Positions 1 through 11,847 of a stretch of 64,000 bases of DNA are shown in pieces. Positions within the stretch are counted from its first letter, which is position 1. Each line of letters opens with the position of its first letter. The DNA comes from Thalassia testudinum (Eukaryota; Streptophyta; Magnoliopsida; Alismatales; Hydrocharitaceae): the NCBI GenBank assembly GCA_037157565.1, contig JAZHRO010000063.1, positions 87,324,001-87,388,000 of the forward strand. Direction: 5' to 3'. The notes below the pieces were generated by a model that was not told the DNA's origin, ran no database searches, and saw only the letters and a list, made by a program, of their open reading frames with translations. The translations under genes and the position numbers were made by a program.

Positions 1-536
1 TTGATACAGATCCTGATGGTGAAGATTCAAGTTGCGAAGTCTCACGCGAGTTTTCTGAACACGATTTCTGTGCGACGATTAGGCCTGAGGAATCTGATAG
101 ATCATTTGATAGCCCAATAATTGAGGAAACTGATCATAGGGCACACATTACAGATCCAGAATCGCATTTTCTGGAGGATTCAATTCAATGCCCTGATTGT
201 CAATTACACCCTGTTGAGCTTATTGATGATTCTAATTCTGAGATAATTAGACCCAAGTCAATTCTGATTATGCCACATCATTTAGACTTGGAGATTTCAG
301 ACGGGGTGATTAACATGCAAGAGGTCTCGGAATTTAACATTCGAAATGAGGAGGATAGGAGCTGAGAAGTTCTGATTTAGGAAGTTAATTTTGGAGGAAA
401 TGGAAGATTGAGTCGAAGGGTTCCTTTTAAGCTGAAACCATCAAATTAGAACCCTTACGACATTTGTTTCGAGGATGTTAAACTCAAACACACATTCAAC
501 GATTATCCTTTTGAGCTTCAATTCTCTGTAACCTGA
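1..536 (+). pseudogene. ORFX copy 1, C-terminal part, broken
   Basis: Reading from base 3, the frame matches the C-terminal third of the ORFX product in A3 (55581-56118). Shared blocks include a segment with CPDCQLHP, an acidic stretch, LDLEISDGVINM and the C-terminal end YPFEL.FSVT. Three in-frame stops break it: TGA at 363-365, TAG at 378-380 and TAG at 447-449. The natural stop is TGA at 534-536. The function is unknown: I see no zinc knuckle, protease triad or polymerase motif, and the protein is Asp/Glu-rich. Because the reading frame stays alignable despite nucleotide divergence, I infer that it was once translated. Confidence 0.75.
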
Positions 537-2126
537 CGTTTTTGTCTTGGGTTGCATCCTCATAAATCGCAGGACTGACCCCGCTTGCATTCTGATTTCA
601 TGTTTTGGATAATTTTCATCGAAAACCTAAGATATTCTCGATTATGGGGTGTGGGTCTGCACCACAATCTGGTCCACATCTGTGGACCTCTGCTGACAGG
701 TCAGAGGATTCTTCTGTTCATTCTGATTCTGACCTGCACTTGTGGTTTCTTCATTTCTTTCCTTTGTATAGTGTGCCTAGCTGAAGGCACTAAATTCAAC
801 ATATATACAGTTTTTCTTAGTTTTCATCTCGGAGCGGACCTAACATTCACGCAATTCAGGTGCTTTCTTCGCTTTTCCACTCTATTTTATGTCTTTTTAA
901 TACAATGTGGACATTGCATTAGATAGGCATGGGGGGATTTTCATCTCTGAATTCATTCGTCAGCTCCGTAGATTTGTTTTATTTTCTTTTATAAAAAAAA
1001 AATTTCGGAATTAGGAAAGAGAATTTGGGTTTAAGAAAATTTTCAATCTTAGGAAATACTACATTATGATTTGAACACAAAGACCCTTCAGGTCTTTGGA
1101 CTTAATTAGCCCGTGTATCCACTAAAATGTGGATTTGTCTTTGAGTCCTCGCCATCTTAATTCTATCGTAATTGGAATAAATAAGTTTGGGTGATAAGTA
1201 CACGACTTATCAACCCGCCCTCTGATTTGAGGGAATTTTGAGTCTTAAGCATCTACACACTTTCTTTGCACTAACTCATTGTTCGACGTTTTTAACGGAA
1301 ATTGGGTAGCTAATGAACCTTCTAGGGTGATTTTGCTAGCAAGTTATCATGGGTAACAGCCCATAGGTAGGTTGTCCAGAGCCCAGTCACTGGATCTTTC
1401 TCTTTTTCCTGCCCTTAGGTAAATCTTAGACAAGGGAAGCCACCTACTTAGAAAAAAAAAAAAATCAAAAAGAAAAGAAGAAAAGAACGAAAAGAAATAA
1501 GCCACACTTCGTCGCACGAGTATGGCTGGCAAGTTATCGGTGGTAACAGCTCATCAATCGGTTGTCCAGAACCCAGCTCAGTAAATGCACTAAAAATTTC
1601 CAAAGCACTTAGGAAGAAGCGGAGAAGTAAAATAAACCGGGGAGATATACACTGGATTCACCCTTGTGTTGACCCCATAAAAAAATAAAATTAAGGAGAA
1701 AGCTACCGGTTGTAAAGATACACCTTTAGGCAGAAGTCTTTTTGAGGTCACCTAGAGGCATAGAAATCCGAAGTCCGTTTTAATTACCGATCAATTAATC
1801 TATCACAATCACAATAGGATGCTTAATGCCTAGGGTTCTCATCAAATCTTAGGTGAGTTGAATGGCCGTAGAAAGCCACTCTTAAACCCTAAAATTTGAA
1901 AATCCAAAAAAAAAAATAGAAAAGAGTAAAAAGAGAAAAAGAAAATTTTCTTCAAATAAGGCGAGGCTTGAGGCGATCTGCATTTTGGCTGATACCCAAG
2001 CACTGTTGTGTCTTTGAAAGTTCAATTCCTAAGTAGACAATTTCATAATGATTGAAAATAACTCAGGTGCAAATAATCCAACCTAATTCTTTTATAAATA
2101 ACATATAGTTTTTGCTAGGGACTAGC
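537..2126 (+). other. A1 non-coding 3' block with internal repeats
   Basis: There is no convincing gene here; the open frame at 585-926 is a chance one in homologous non-coding sequence. The block aligns with 56119-59115 of A3 once solo LTR F is removed. It holds a second polypurine tract (921-937). It also holds two copies of a roughly 50-bp unit at 1338-1387 and 1526-1577, sharing GCAAGTTATC, GGTAACAGC and GGTTGTCCAGA. Purine-rich A/G tracts lie at about 1451-1500 and 1900-1950. Confidence 0.6.
921..937 (+). other. Internal (second) polypurine tract of A1
   Basis: AGATAGGCATGGGGGGA repeats the sequence of the 3' polypurine tract at 2127-2146 but lies 1.2 kb upstream and is not followed by an LTR. 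The equivalent in A3 is at 57904-57921. It could act as an extra plus-strand primer. Confidence 0.55.
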
Positions 2127-2146
2127 AAAAGATAGGCATGGGGGTA
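2127..2146 (+). other. 3' polypurine tract of A1
   Basis: AAAAGATAGGCATGGGGGTA lies immediately before the LTR start TGATGTAAAC, the normal position of the plus-strand primer in LTR retrotransposons. The same 20 bases occur at 59116-59135 in A3. Confidence 0.85.
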
Positions 2147-2741
2147 TGATGTAAACACATTTACTCTACTTAAAATGTCTATTTATGCATGTTCTTAAGC
2201 ATAGGATTGCATTTCAAGATATAAATATTGCATAACATGCATCATCTTGCATTTAGAGTAGTTTAAATAAAATGGAGGTTAATTGTCTCCTTTTATGTGC
2301 TTGGACAGGGCAAACATTTTATCGGGGCCTCAGATCAAAGATCCAACCGTATGGATGTGATCAGGGCAACGATTAGAGTTCAACGACTCCAAGATCGCCC
2401 TAATCAGGCATACGTAGCATCAGATAGTGACTGGGGAACCCTAGAAGATCAAGGGCTAGGATGGTGTAAATCTGCACTTCAGATGACAAATCTGACCACA
2501 CGGATGAATTTGAATCTACGATCGTAGCCCAACGACACAAAAATCGAGTCAATCCGACATCCGTGGCACCATCTACAACTTCCAAAAGATGGATGGCCAA
2601 GATGGCACCACGTGGTGCCATCTCGGCCGCCCAAACAGCTGCTTACATTCTACGAAGGCCCCGCACCGCTCGCTCTCCACCGTTGGATCTCAATCGAACG
2701 ACTGTGGTCAGCCGCGCTTAAAAGCGTCCGCTCGACCATCC

Positions 2742-2812
2742 GCGCCTCGTAGCGCAGCGGTTGAGCGCGCTTACGCAAGCGGCGGGCGCGGGTTCGAGCC
2801 ACAGCAAAGGGC
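2742..2812 (+). promoter_or_regulatory. tRNA-like Pol III A-box/B-box module in A1 LTR
   Basis: TAGCGCAGCGGTTGAG (2750-2765) fits the tRNA D-arm A box. GGTTCGAGCC (2791-2800) fits the B box of the T arm, about 40 bases downstream as in a tRNA gene. The T stem is only partly paired. The module occupies the same relative place in A2, A3, C1, C3 and F. Confidence 0.6.
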
Positions 2813-3074
2813 TGGAAGGCGCGGGCGATCAGGCGCGGGTGGGCGTTGGATCTTGATCGGACGGCCGCGCGCTCCTGATAGTGTTCACGCGTGATTGAAC
2901 GCGCGGCATGGACGCGCGATCACACGCAGGCACAGCGTAGCGAGTGAAGGCGTGACTTAAGCCGTCCGATCTCGCGATCGGACGACAGAGGATCGCTAAA
3001 CGTGCACATGCGTTGCGCGCGCGAGCAGCTGAGCAGGCGTGCGTGGGCGCGAGAGCTACGCCCACGTTGGGGGC

Positions 3075-3102
3075 ATTAGTGATGGATTTATTCGTCACTA
3101 AA
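3075..3102 (+). other. TTAGTGA hairpin upstream of the LTR TATA box (A1)
   Basis: The left arm TTAGTGATGGA pairs with the right arm TTCGTCACTAA at 9 of 11 positions around a short loop, about 60 bp before the TATA box. The same hairpin recurs in A2, A3, C2, C3 and F. Confidence 0.6.
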
Positions 3103-3160
3103 GACCCCTCATTTATTATTTTCAAGTTGTAATGACTATTTTGCCCCCAGTCCTTGCAAC

Positions 3161-3167
3161 TATAAAT
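3161..3167 (+). promoter_or_regulatory. LTR TATA box (A1)
   Basis: TATAAAT follows CTTGCAAC and precedes GGAGACCCC. The same context surrounds the TATA boxes of A2 and A3, so it is probably the Pol II core promoter at the U3/R boundary. Confidence 0.65.
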
Positions 3168-3931
3168 GGAGACCCCATCCATACGAAATTCTCATCCCTT
3201 CCTTCTCTTCTTTGCCCCTCCAAAGCTCAAGAGAAGCTTGTCCCACACCTGGGATGCTTCTCGCGAGATAAAGTCCAAATTTTCATCCCCCTTCGGAAGT
3301 GGATCCCGCAACGACGACGGTGTGCTGCTCCGTTCCTGTTCTTCTGCTTCATCCTCCTTCATCCTACTTCGTTCTACTTCGTCCAGGAATCGTCCCGTCC
3401 GGCTCGTCCTCCAAGCAACCGTTGAGGAGGATTTCTCTCTCCCTATTCTTTTTACTGCTTTCTAGCATAGATTTACTGCTTTCTAGTGTAGTTTTGTTCG
3501 TCCTCCAAGCGACCGTCAAGGAGGACATTTCTCCCTCCATTCTTTTAATGCTTTCTAGAGTAAATTTATCGCTTTCTAGTGCAATTGTTTTATGCTTTCT
3601 AGTTGTAATGAACAAATCCCCCTAATGATAAATTATCTGTTTATTCTATATCTCATTTTGATTTCTATGTGTAATATTCTCTCTCTCTCTCTTACCCTCT
3701 CTCGCTCTTCTATTTATTGTAGCTAATTAGATAGTTTTAAATTGAATTACTTCATGACAAATAAAAAGAAACGCGTAGTTTTTAAATCAAACGTCCGCCT
3801 CCCTGTGTTCGACCTAGAATTTTCATTTCGATATAAATTTTATTTATTGAACACGAATTCTTCACTTTCAAACTGCAGCGACAGGTTCTCCAAAATCGAA
3901 TACGTTAGCGTAGCGATTCGTACGTTCAACA

Positions 3932-4439
3932 GTAATCCTAATATCTATTAAATAAGTCAGTAATTATATAACTTAATTAAACAAACAAGTTATAAACTAA
4001 TTAAGTAGATAATAGTTGTACTTAATAAGTCATGTTAATAAGTAAATTAAGTAATATAAGCTAAGAATATATATAGTTAGTTAATTATTGCAATTATTTA
4101 ATAAGGATAAGAATTAAATTAAGAATAAATGGTGAATGATATGCTTAATTTAGCCTCCTAGTAAACGACCTGGACATAACTACTAAAAGTTTATAAAATG
4201 TGGCAATTACCTTACAAGCTATACTATAACTTAACAATGACTAATTAACTATGTAAGGTAGTTGTACATCAGATGGCTAGGCAAGGAGAGAAGGGTGGCG
4301 GACGTCCACCCTTGGAGGAGCCAGGGGGAGCATCATCTTGGAGCTAGAAGAAGTCCTCAAGCCGGAAGCAGTCGCACTTGGAGCGAGGATCTTCTTGTCC
4401 TTTCGAGAGACTCTTCCATTTATTTATCCTTTCATTTAC
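3932..4439. other. AT-rich flank and left part of a D-like LTR remnant
   Basis: There is no gene. Bases 3932-4255 are very AT-rich with no feature I recognise. Bases about 4260-4439 weakly resemble the reverse complement of the D LTR, in the part that would precede 25330-25583. They are therefore probably the left half of the older LTR that LINE-a invaded. The open frame at 4262-4450 is not supported as a gene. Confidence 0.35.
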
Positions 4440-4665
4440 TTTTTTTCTGAAAGGATGAGGAATGCTATCAAAGACAATAGTAGACTAGGGTTCTTTTATT
4501 CATAAGCAAATAGAGCCATTACATAGAGTCACTCCACTCTCTTACATGCACCCAACAATCCCTCACAATAGCTCCCACATTACGAGAACCCCCCCCTAAA
4601 GAGATGTTCATTATGAGCACGTCAAGCACACCACATAATAGCCACCATCCTCATCTATAGCTTCC
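4440..4665 (-). mobile_element. LINE-a, 3' end with poly(A) tail
   Basis: On the minus strand this is the 3' terminus of a LINE. A run of seven T on the plus strand (4440-4446) marks the poly(A) tail. The following bases resemble the 3' end of LINE-b at 31914 (both read T-run then C(T)TGAAA). The LINE continues at 20486 on the far side of element B, which inserted here. Confidence 0.65.
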
Positions 4666-6112
4666 TGATGAGTCCATTTTAATGGACTATTGTTACACCT
4701 AAGTACTTCAATTCTAGCATAGTATGTTTGTTAATAATCACATTAACTCATTAAATAAGTGCATGCATCATTACTTGAGTTTTTATTTATTTTATTGCAT
4801 TTTATAGTATGTAAATATTTTATGTTTTGTTGCAGGAATGATATTGGAAAGAACAAGGAGGGGGGGTAAAATTCCCCCAACAAACAGCTAGCCACAACAC
4901 AAATATCTCATCCTTCGACCGCCCTTAAAAACTTCCCTCAACAAATGCAAACAGTGTTGGCCAAATTTAGAAAAGGATTTTGAAAATCCCTTGGGAGGTG
5001 GAAGAGAAGAGATATAGAGGAGAGGCGGAGGGGATTGGAGAGGGATCCATCATCCACTGCGTGCACTGTGAACATCGAAGGCCATCCATCAACCGTGCAA
5101 CCAGCGTGCACTGTGCACACCGCGCACCCGCGCCCTCTATAGGCACAGGCCACAGCCAAGCCCTTCCATGCACTACCCTTCACCGCACCAAACCTTCAAG
5201 CCTGCAGGCGACCCACGCTCGCAAGCGCTGCGCGCCCTCACCGCACCCTCTGCAGGCGTAGGCCTCCCTGCACCCACGCTCTCTCTAGTGCACAGTAGGC
5301 GCCGCACCCCTCCAGCGCCCTTGCACACCAACCTTCAGCAGGCAGCAGTCCCCCTTGCACATCTTGCAAACACCGCAGCACCTTCCAACGCCAGCAGTAG
5401 CAACGACAGCCAACCTGCACAAGCTCCACCGCCGGCCAACCTCTGCCTCCGGCCACCTCGACCCACGTCGAGAACACCGACGTGAAGCCACCACTCTGAC
5501 GCACCTTCCTCAAGGACCTCGCAGCTAGCTGACCCTCTTCACGTGCGCAAGGAGGAGAGAGGAATTTTCCTCTGTTTTGGGTGAAATTAAAAATTACCAT
5601 TTGTGCCATTGCCAAACACTATTGCATTATTTAGTGGATTAATATATTTGAGTGAAGTTGCATGCTTGCCCTTACATGTTATAGTATTTCTTTCATGCAC
5701 TTAACTTTTAAATGGTGATGTGATAAATACATAAGATCTCATCCATACACTCACATGACCTAAAAGAGAAAGCCCCATGTTTTGAAATACAACTATTTTA
5801 CATGCCATTACAAGTTATTTCCTGAAAGGAAAATTATATCCCTATCCCTACATTTTTTAAATAATTACGTGTTCCTTCTTTTCACTTTGTTTCGCATCAG
5901 ATTTGAACACGAATTGCCTACGTGATTGAATAAGTACAAAGGAAAAAATTATTTTGTGAACTTGTTAATCTGTTCCTCCCTGTAGATATGACATCCTTTT
6001 CGTTGTTTAAATTTATATCTATGTTAATCTTTGATTGAGAGATTTCCACCACATTAATTATAATGACATATCCTTCTAGTGTTATCATAAATAAGCAAAA
6101 CTCTCTCTGTCA
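4666..6112 (+). repeat. 5' LTR of element B (1447 bp)
   Basis: It starts TGATGAGTCC and ends CTGTCA, with the primer site three bases later. It matches 19052-20485 along its whole length. The first bases form an inverted repeat: AGTCCATT (4671-4678), TT, AATGGACT (4681-4688). A GC-rich stretch (about 5040-5530) gives long open frames on both strands, but they are not conserved between the two LTRs. Confidence 0.92.
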
Positions 6113-6115
6113 AAT

Positions 6116-6133
6116 TGGCGCCATTGCCGGGGA
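6116..6133 (+). other. Primer-binding site of B, tRNA-Asp type
   Basis: TGGCGCCATTGCCGGGGA differs at one base from the complement of the 3' end of plant tRNA-Asp(GTC) (TGGCGCCGTTGCCGGGGA). It sits three bases after the LTR, as expected. tRNA-Asp priming is known from Athila-type elements. Confidence 0.85.
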
Positions 6134-7455
6134 GGCAACAGACGCAATAGATTCACTTTATTATTTTTGAATATTCTGAGTTGCGCAATTATCTGATCAA
6201 TTTTTTTTTATTGTGCGAGGAATCTGATGAGGCGATAAGGCTCAACAGAGCGGCGACAGCAACCACGAGCTATGCCACACGAGGAAAGACGTAGGAGACC
6301 AAGATCCCACTTTCGCAAGGGATTCTCCATCGTCACAAAATTTATTTCTATCTTTTCGCCCTTGTAGTAATTGGGGCTGAATTTTTGGGGGTTTGTCCCC
6401 ACATTCTTTAGCTACTAGGGTTTACATTTTTTGCATGCGTGATTCTATTTTCTGCTTGCTTGCCTTTAAAACCAACAAAAGAAAATATTGAGTTGCCTGT
6501 TTAGAAGTTGCATGCCCTTAGGTGCATGCATTTAGGGGTGATTGAGTAGCACATTAGATCTTATTATTGCATTGCAAGCATATTAGCATGAAGATTGCTG
6601 GAGACAGGTACACCTTTCTAATCTTTGCATCCAGCTCCTGTTCATGCATTTGCATTCAAATTAAAATTCAAGGCCACCAAGTTGTTTGAATTTACTAATT
6701 CAGTGGTCGCATAACTAAAAGTGGGACTGATAATCAGATTCAACCCTAAAATCAATTCACATTTGATCTGATTCTAAGGGACTTGTCTGCGATTTCAAAA
6801 GAAATTACAAAGATTTGCGGTGTGTTGCACACTTCTGACACTGAGCACTCACATTAGGCACCGCACTAAGGCTCAATCCCTTAAGGCTATAGGCATCGAT
6901 CTCTTTATCGGTGCAAACCCTCCTATTGTGCTTTGTGGTGGTGGTGATACTATCTTTTGACCAAGTGTTTTGATACTCCACAGAGGGGGACACCCCTTAA
7001 AGGAATAAAAGGGTAATTAAGGGGCACCGCATATGCATCACCTCAAAGGAAGGGTTCGCCCTACTTGCATCCCTTTGTTCGTCCTTGGAGTAACTTCTCA
7101 CTTGATCACCTGGGAGTATCATCCAAGCAAAGTATAGGTCCTAGGGCACTCAAAGGTTGAATTAAGGCACGTAATTGCAGTGAAAAACTTGTTTGGCCAT
7201 TTATATTAACTAATTCAACCTCCGCAACAAAGAAGGTTAAGATTTCAAGTCCACGCCCCTCTTATGCCACTTACATGGGAATGGAGGGATAAGTCTTGAT
7301 CTCTTGACTTATCTTTGGAGTGGAGGCTTCACTTAATAAAAACCTGAATTGTGTTTTGTATGCTTGGTAGATGCTCTCTTGAGGGTAGTCTAGTGTTTGA
7401 TCCTGAGCCCGAGAGAATTCTTAGGAGAGCTCACCTAGGAGAGAAGAGAGAAGGA
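6134..7455 (+). other. 5' leader of element B
   Basis: This 1.3-kb untranslated stretch lies between the primer site and gag. It has only short chance open frames and no recognisable domain. Long gag leaders are normal for Athila-type elements. Confidence 0.6.
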
Positions 7456-8850
7456 ATGGCTGATTAAGGAGCAAATCAATAAAGGACCCTAAGGGACTAT
7501 TTTATTCCAACTAACCAACCTGCACAAGCACTAAGACGACCAACAGGGGATAATCCGTATCAGATCAAGAGTAGTACCATATCTTCATTGCCCTCCTTTT
7601 CTGGTACTACTAGGAAGGACCCCTACCAGCATTTGGAGGAATTAACCGAGGTCTGTTCCACGGTGAAGCTCCAAGGATTTACTGATGAAGCCCTAATGAG
7701 GACTCTATTTCCTTTCTCCCTAAAGGATAAGGCCAAGCACTGGTATCATACCCTCAATGCATGGGTAAATGATTGGGCCACCCTTAAGAGAGAATTTTTG
7801 AAAAAGTATTTTCCTATGAGTAAAACCAACCATTACATAAGAGAGATTATGTGTTTTACTCAACAAGAAGGGGAGCAATTTCATGAGACGTGGGAGCACT
7901 TTAATGATCTTCTTAGGCTATGCCCCCACCATCAGGTGCCAAGATGGCAGTTGGTTGAAAGGTTCTATAACGGATTGTCTAAAAGGCATAGGCAAACCAT
8001 CGATGCAACCTGTGCAGGAACCTTCATGACCAGAACTAAGGATGAAGCCTGGGCATTATTTGAAACATTAAGTGACAACTCCATACATCTATCCTCTACT
8101 TATCAAGAAAGAAAATCATCAATCTTGCAGAGGAAGATAGAGGCCCATGATGCTCGGGCTTCTCAGGATTTGGCTTATCAGATTCAACAATTGAATAAAA
8201 ACTTTGATAGGCTTTTAGCAAACCCCGGCATGAACCCACAAGCATCCTCTATCTTTCAGGCTTCAAGAGAATGCTCCATTTGCCAAAGTACAACGCACTC
8301 CACTGCGGAGTGCCATCAGGCAAATCAATTCCCTGAGTTGATTCAGGCCGACTTGAACGTAGCCCAAGGTTTCCGCCCCCCTCGCAATAACCCTTATTCC
8401 AATACCTATAATCCAGGGTGGCGGAACCATCCAAACTTCTCTTGGAAGCAAGGTGATGCTTCTAACTCAAGGAATACAAGACCCTTACCTCCCCAACCCA
8501 TATACAAACATTCTTATGAAAACCCTCCTCAGAATAAGCCCTCTAAGATGGATGAACTGAAGGCCATGATGAAAGCAATGCAAGAGCATCAGAATATTGT
8601 CATCCAATCTTAGAATAAGATGATTATTGATATGCAATACCAAATTGGTCATCTTACTAAGGCAGTTAGGCAAAGTGATCCAGGGAAGCTGCCTAGCTCT
8701 TCTGAGGAGAACCCTAAGGGCAAGGGGGTTGCATTTAGGGAGCACGCCCAAGCAGTGATCGTGTTGAGGAGTGGAAAAAAGATTGACAAGCTTGATAACA
8801 CTCCTATGGTTGTCTCAGAATTCCCCTTCCACACCTGTCCTGACTTCCAT
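7456..8850 (+). pseudogene. gag: gag (capsid/nucleocapsid) of element B, broken
   Basis: Gag packages element RNA into virus-like particles. The first ATG is 7456, followed in frame by TAA at 7465 and 7480. A long open stretch to 8613 then holds the Retrotrans_gag region typical of Athila (LKDKAKHWYH, FLKKYFP, then a run with ETWEHFNDLLRLCP). A zinc knuckle, CSICQSTTHSTAEC (CX2CX4HX4C), lies near 8270-8312. A TAG at 8611-8613 interrupts the frame. It then continues past 8620 until a frameshift near 8830-8850 moves the sequence into the frame used by protease. The long open part is usually given from 8587-region leucine codons onward because the true N terminus is broken. Confidence 0.85.
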
Positions 8851-10066
8851 CTCCACAGAGGAAGAGCAACACTGCTCTCCCTCACACAAAATCACCCACA
8901 ATGAGGATGTCATCCTTCCACCACCCCTTTCCTGTCATGACGACCCCTCTACCCAGAAGTCGAGGGTGCCCTATCCAGAGCGTCTATCTACTCCTGGGGA
9001 ATCTTCTGTTGGCTCGTCTGGAGCCAAGGATAGGACGGAAGAGATTATGGATACTTTTAGGCAAGTCTAGATTAACTTTCCTCTATTGGAAGCTATTAAA
9101 CAGATTCCATCCTATGCCAAGTTTCTAAAGGACCTATGCACCCAGAAGCGTCGATCTAGGAAACAGGTCCAAACCAAGGTCATCCTGCCTGACCATGTTA
9201 GCTTGGTTCTCCAGCATGGAACACCCCACAAAATGAAAGACCCAGGGGCCCCATACATTTCAGTGGTTATAGGTAACCAACACATTGACAAGGCTCTGCT
9301 CGATCTGGGTGCAGGGGTGAACATTCTACTGAGCTCTGTCTACAACCTTTTGGAAGGAGGCAAGCTAAAGCCTAGTCCCGTAATCCTCCAAGTTGTAGAT
9401 AGATCACTTAAGACACCATGGGGAATGTTGGAAGATGTCCTTGTGAGAGTGGAGGATTTCTTCTTCCCTATTGACTTTCTGGTGCTTGATATTGACCCAT
9501 CAAATAAGCCTACAAAGCCGTCCATTATTCTAGGATGCCCCTTCTCGGCCACAGCCAATGCCTCTACAAATTGTAGATCTGGGGCACTTAAAATGGGCTT
9601 TGGGAACAAGAAGATCCGATTGAATGTTTTTGATACTTACAAGCAATTTGGATTTGAAGATTGTTCTCAAATTGAGGTCATTGATGAAATAATTGAAGAG
9701 ACTACTCCAACACTCTTATGTAGAGATCCCCTTCAGAAGGTCATATCTAAGGACCATCCCTCGATTATTAAAGAAACTGAAAGGGAAATGCCTGAATTAG
9801 AAGAGTTGCTGGGGATACACATTGAGTCTCTGTCCCCACCCTGGACTGTGAAGGTAGATCCGCTACCTGAGGTGGGGACATCTCAACTAAAACCCTCAAT
9901 CCAAAAAGCTCCTGAGTTGGAGTTGAAACCCCTCCCGAGCACATTGAAATATGCTTTCCTTAGCCCTAATACAACGTTCCCCATTATTATCTCATCTGCA
10001 TTATCTGAATTGCAGGAGGGAGCTCTACTTGAGTGTCTACAAAGGCACAAGGAAGCAATTGCCTAG
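8851..10066 (+). pseudogene. pro: gag C-terminus and aspartic protease of element B, broken
   Basis: The retropepsin-like protease would cleave the Gag-Pol precursor. After the upstream frameshift the frame runs to a TAG at 9068-9070 and then stays open from 9071 to 10063. The protease active-site motif is LLDLGAGVNIL, with the catalytic Asp at about residue 73 of the stretch beginning at 9086. Plant Athila proteases usually have DLGASVN, so the Ser-to-Gly change after DLGA may matter. A flap-like LEDVLVRVEDF and an IILGCPFSATA segment (normally ILGRPFLATA) complete the domain. The next stop, TAG at 10064-10066, is in frame with RT. Confidence 0.85.
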
Positions 10067-11268
10067 TCAATTGCTGATATTAAGGGTGTTGATCCCTCTC
10101 TTTGCATGCATCATATATACACGGACGAGTCCATGAATCCTTTCAGAGACATGTAGAGAAGGCTCAATCCAAATATGCGGGAGGTTGTTAAAAAGGAGAT
10201 TCTGAAATGGCTAGATGCAGGGATTATCTATCCCATTTCAGATAATAAATGGGTTAGTCCTATTCATGTAGTTCCCAAAAAGGCAAGAATCACTATGGAA
10301 GAGAATGACCAAGGAGAGCTGGTGACCACTAGACCCTCAACTGGTTGGAGGGTCTGCATTGATTACCGCCGTTTAAACACAGCTACCCAGAATGACCATT
10401 TCCCCTTACTGTTTATCAATCAAATTTTGGAACGATTGGTGGGGAACAAGTACTTTTGTTTTCATGATGGGTACTCTAGATATAATCAGATAGCCATTTT
10501 TCCTGACGATTAGGAGTGTACCACCTTCATGAGTCTGTATGGCACATTTGCATTACGCCGAATGCCATTCAGGTTATGTAATGCTCTTGCCACTTTCCAA
10601 TGTTGTATGATGGCTATCTTTTCTGATATGATCGACGAGTTTGTTAAAATTTTCGTGGATGACTTCTCCATTTATGGCTAGTCGTTTGACCTATGCCTTT
10701 CGCACCTTGATAAAGTCTTAACCCGTTGCGAAGAGGTAAAGCTGGTGCTTAGCTGGGAGAAAAGCCACTTTATGGTCCAGCAGGGCATTATGTTAGGGCA
10801 TATAGTTTACGAGAGAGGATTAGAGGTGGACACCGCAAAAATCGATTCCATCTCTAAGCTTCCATTTCCCGCCAATGTTCGTCAGGTTAGATCTTTCCTT
10901 GGCCATGCTGGATTTTATAGGCGCTTCATTAGAGATTTTAGTAAAATCTCTAAGCCACTCTGCAACCTGTTAGCAAAGGATGTCTCTTTCGATTTTGATG
11001 ATAGATGTGGCGAGGCTTTCCAAGTTTTGAAGAAAGCCCTCATTACCGCGCCGATTCTCCAAGCACTAGATTGGACCCTCTCGTTTGAGCTTATATACGA
11101 TGCTTTTGATTTTGCAATGGGAGTGATCTTCGGTCAAAGGGTTGATGGCAAACCTCATGTGCTGCATTATGCCAGCAAGACCCTTATGGATCCTCAACAA
11201 AACTACACGGTCACTGAAAAGGAACTACTTGCTGTAGTATTTGCTTTGGAAAGTTTCGATCTTATCTT
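10067..11268 (+). pseudogene. pol: Reverse transcriptase and RNase H (N-terminal part) of element B, broken
   Basis: RT copies element RNA into DNA and RNase H removes the template. This is in the same frame as protease. RT motifs in order: KEILKWLDAGIIYPI, VSPIHVVPKK, WRVCIDYRRLN (about 10350-10380), a degenerate LDGYSGYNQI-type motif (here FHDGYSRYNQI), and FVDDFS at about 10651-10668, where the catalytic VDD is intact. RNase H begins with SFELIYDAFDFAMG and continues with HYASKTL and a [13 protein letters not shown] stretch near 11210-11250. Stops at about 10154, 10511-10513 and 10679-10681 break it. A frameshift near 11255 moves the rest into another frame. Confidence 0.9.
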
Positions 11269-11847
11269 TTGGGATCCAAGGATGTGGTGTTCACTGATCA
11301 TTCTTCCCTAAAGCATCTTCTTGCTAAAAAGGACACCAAACCTCGTCTAATTCGTTGGATTCTGCTACTCCAAGAATTTGACCTAGAAATTAAAGACAAG
11401 AAAGGAGTTGAGAATGTGGTAGCAGATCATTTGTCTAGGATACCTATTGAGGCATCAAACCCTGCTGGCGGCATTCAAGAGACTTTTCCTGATGAGTGTC
11501 TAATGGCCGTGGAAGCTAAAACTCCTTGGTTCGCTAACATAGTGAACTATCTGGTCACGGGCATTACCCCTAGTACCTGGGACAAGCAGAAGCGAGACAG
11601 GTTTCTCGCCAACACTAAATTTTATCACTGGGAAGAACCCGAGCTTTTTAGAATAGGCCCTGACCAGCTTTTTGGCCGTTGCGTCCCTGATGAAGAACAA
11701 AGAAGTGTTCTGCGCTTCTGCCATGACCTCCATTATGGAGGACATTTTAGTGGGAAGAAGACTACCCATAAGGTTCTTCAGTCTGGCTTTTGGTGGCCCA
11801 CATTATTCCGAGATGCACATACGTATGTGGGCGCATGTCTACGTTGC
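11269..11847 (+). pseudogene. pol: RNase H C-terminus and integrase zinc-binding domain of element B
   Basis: Open frame: [11 protein letters not shown] and [13 protein letters not shown], then VADHLSRI complete RNase H. They are followed by the HHCC zinc-binding domain of integrase ([24 protein letters not shown]). The frame ends at a TAA (11848-11850) supplied by insertion G. Coding resumes in the same frame at 16506, straight after the duplicated target bases. This shows that the stop comes from the insertion and not from mutation. Confidence 0.9.

Larger units (their letters stand above)
1..3931 (+). mobile_element. Element A1: 3' part of a non-autonomous LTR retrotransposon
   Basis: This is the 3' portion of an LTR retrotransposon whose 5' LTR and leader lie outside the window. 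In order it holds the end of ORFX (1-536), a non-coding block with an internal polypurine tract, the 3' polypurine tract (2127-2146) and the 3' LTR (2147-3931). The same order occurs in the complete element A3 (51756-60865), which fixes the boundaries. No gag, protease, RT or integrase similarity is visible. Base GTAAT at 3932-3936 is the expected right-hand target duplication, but its partner is off-window. Confidence 0.85.
2147..3931 (+). repeat. 3' LTR of A1 (family A, 1785 bp)
   Basis: The LTR starts TGATGTAAACAC directly after the polypurine tract and ends GTTCAACA, as do the other A LTRs. Landmarks in order: a conserved U3 block with GCATAACATGCATCAT (about 2230), a GATC-centred inverted repeat (about 2680-2705), a tRNA-like A/B-box module (2742-2812), a hairpin (3075-3102), a TATA box (3161-3167), and a C/T-rich region with repeated GCTTTCTAG motifs (about 3460-3600). 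Reading frames in the LTR are not conserved and I do not call them genes. Confidence 0.88.

Noticed and set aside
585..926. 113-codon open frame after ORFX in A1
   Set aside because: The matching region in A3 is interrupted by solo LTR F and does not keep the frame. It overlaps the internal polypurine tract region.
2742..2823. Separate SINE insertion instead of an LTR module
   Set aside because: The module lies at the same place in independent LTR copies of several subfamilies and I see no poly(A) or target duplication around it.
5238..5615. Long minus-strand and plus-strand open frames in the B LTR (also 19325-19988)
   Set aside because: The GC-rich stretch opens several frames at once. 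The frames differ between the two LTRs through indels and match no family.
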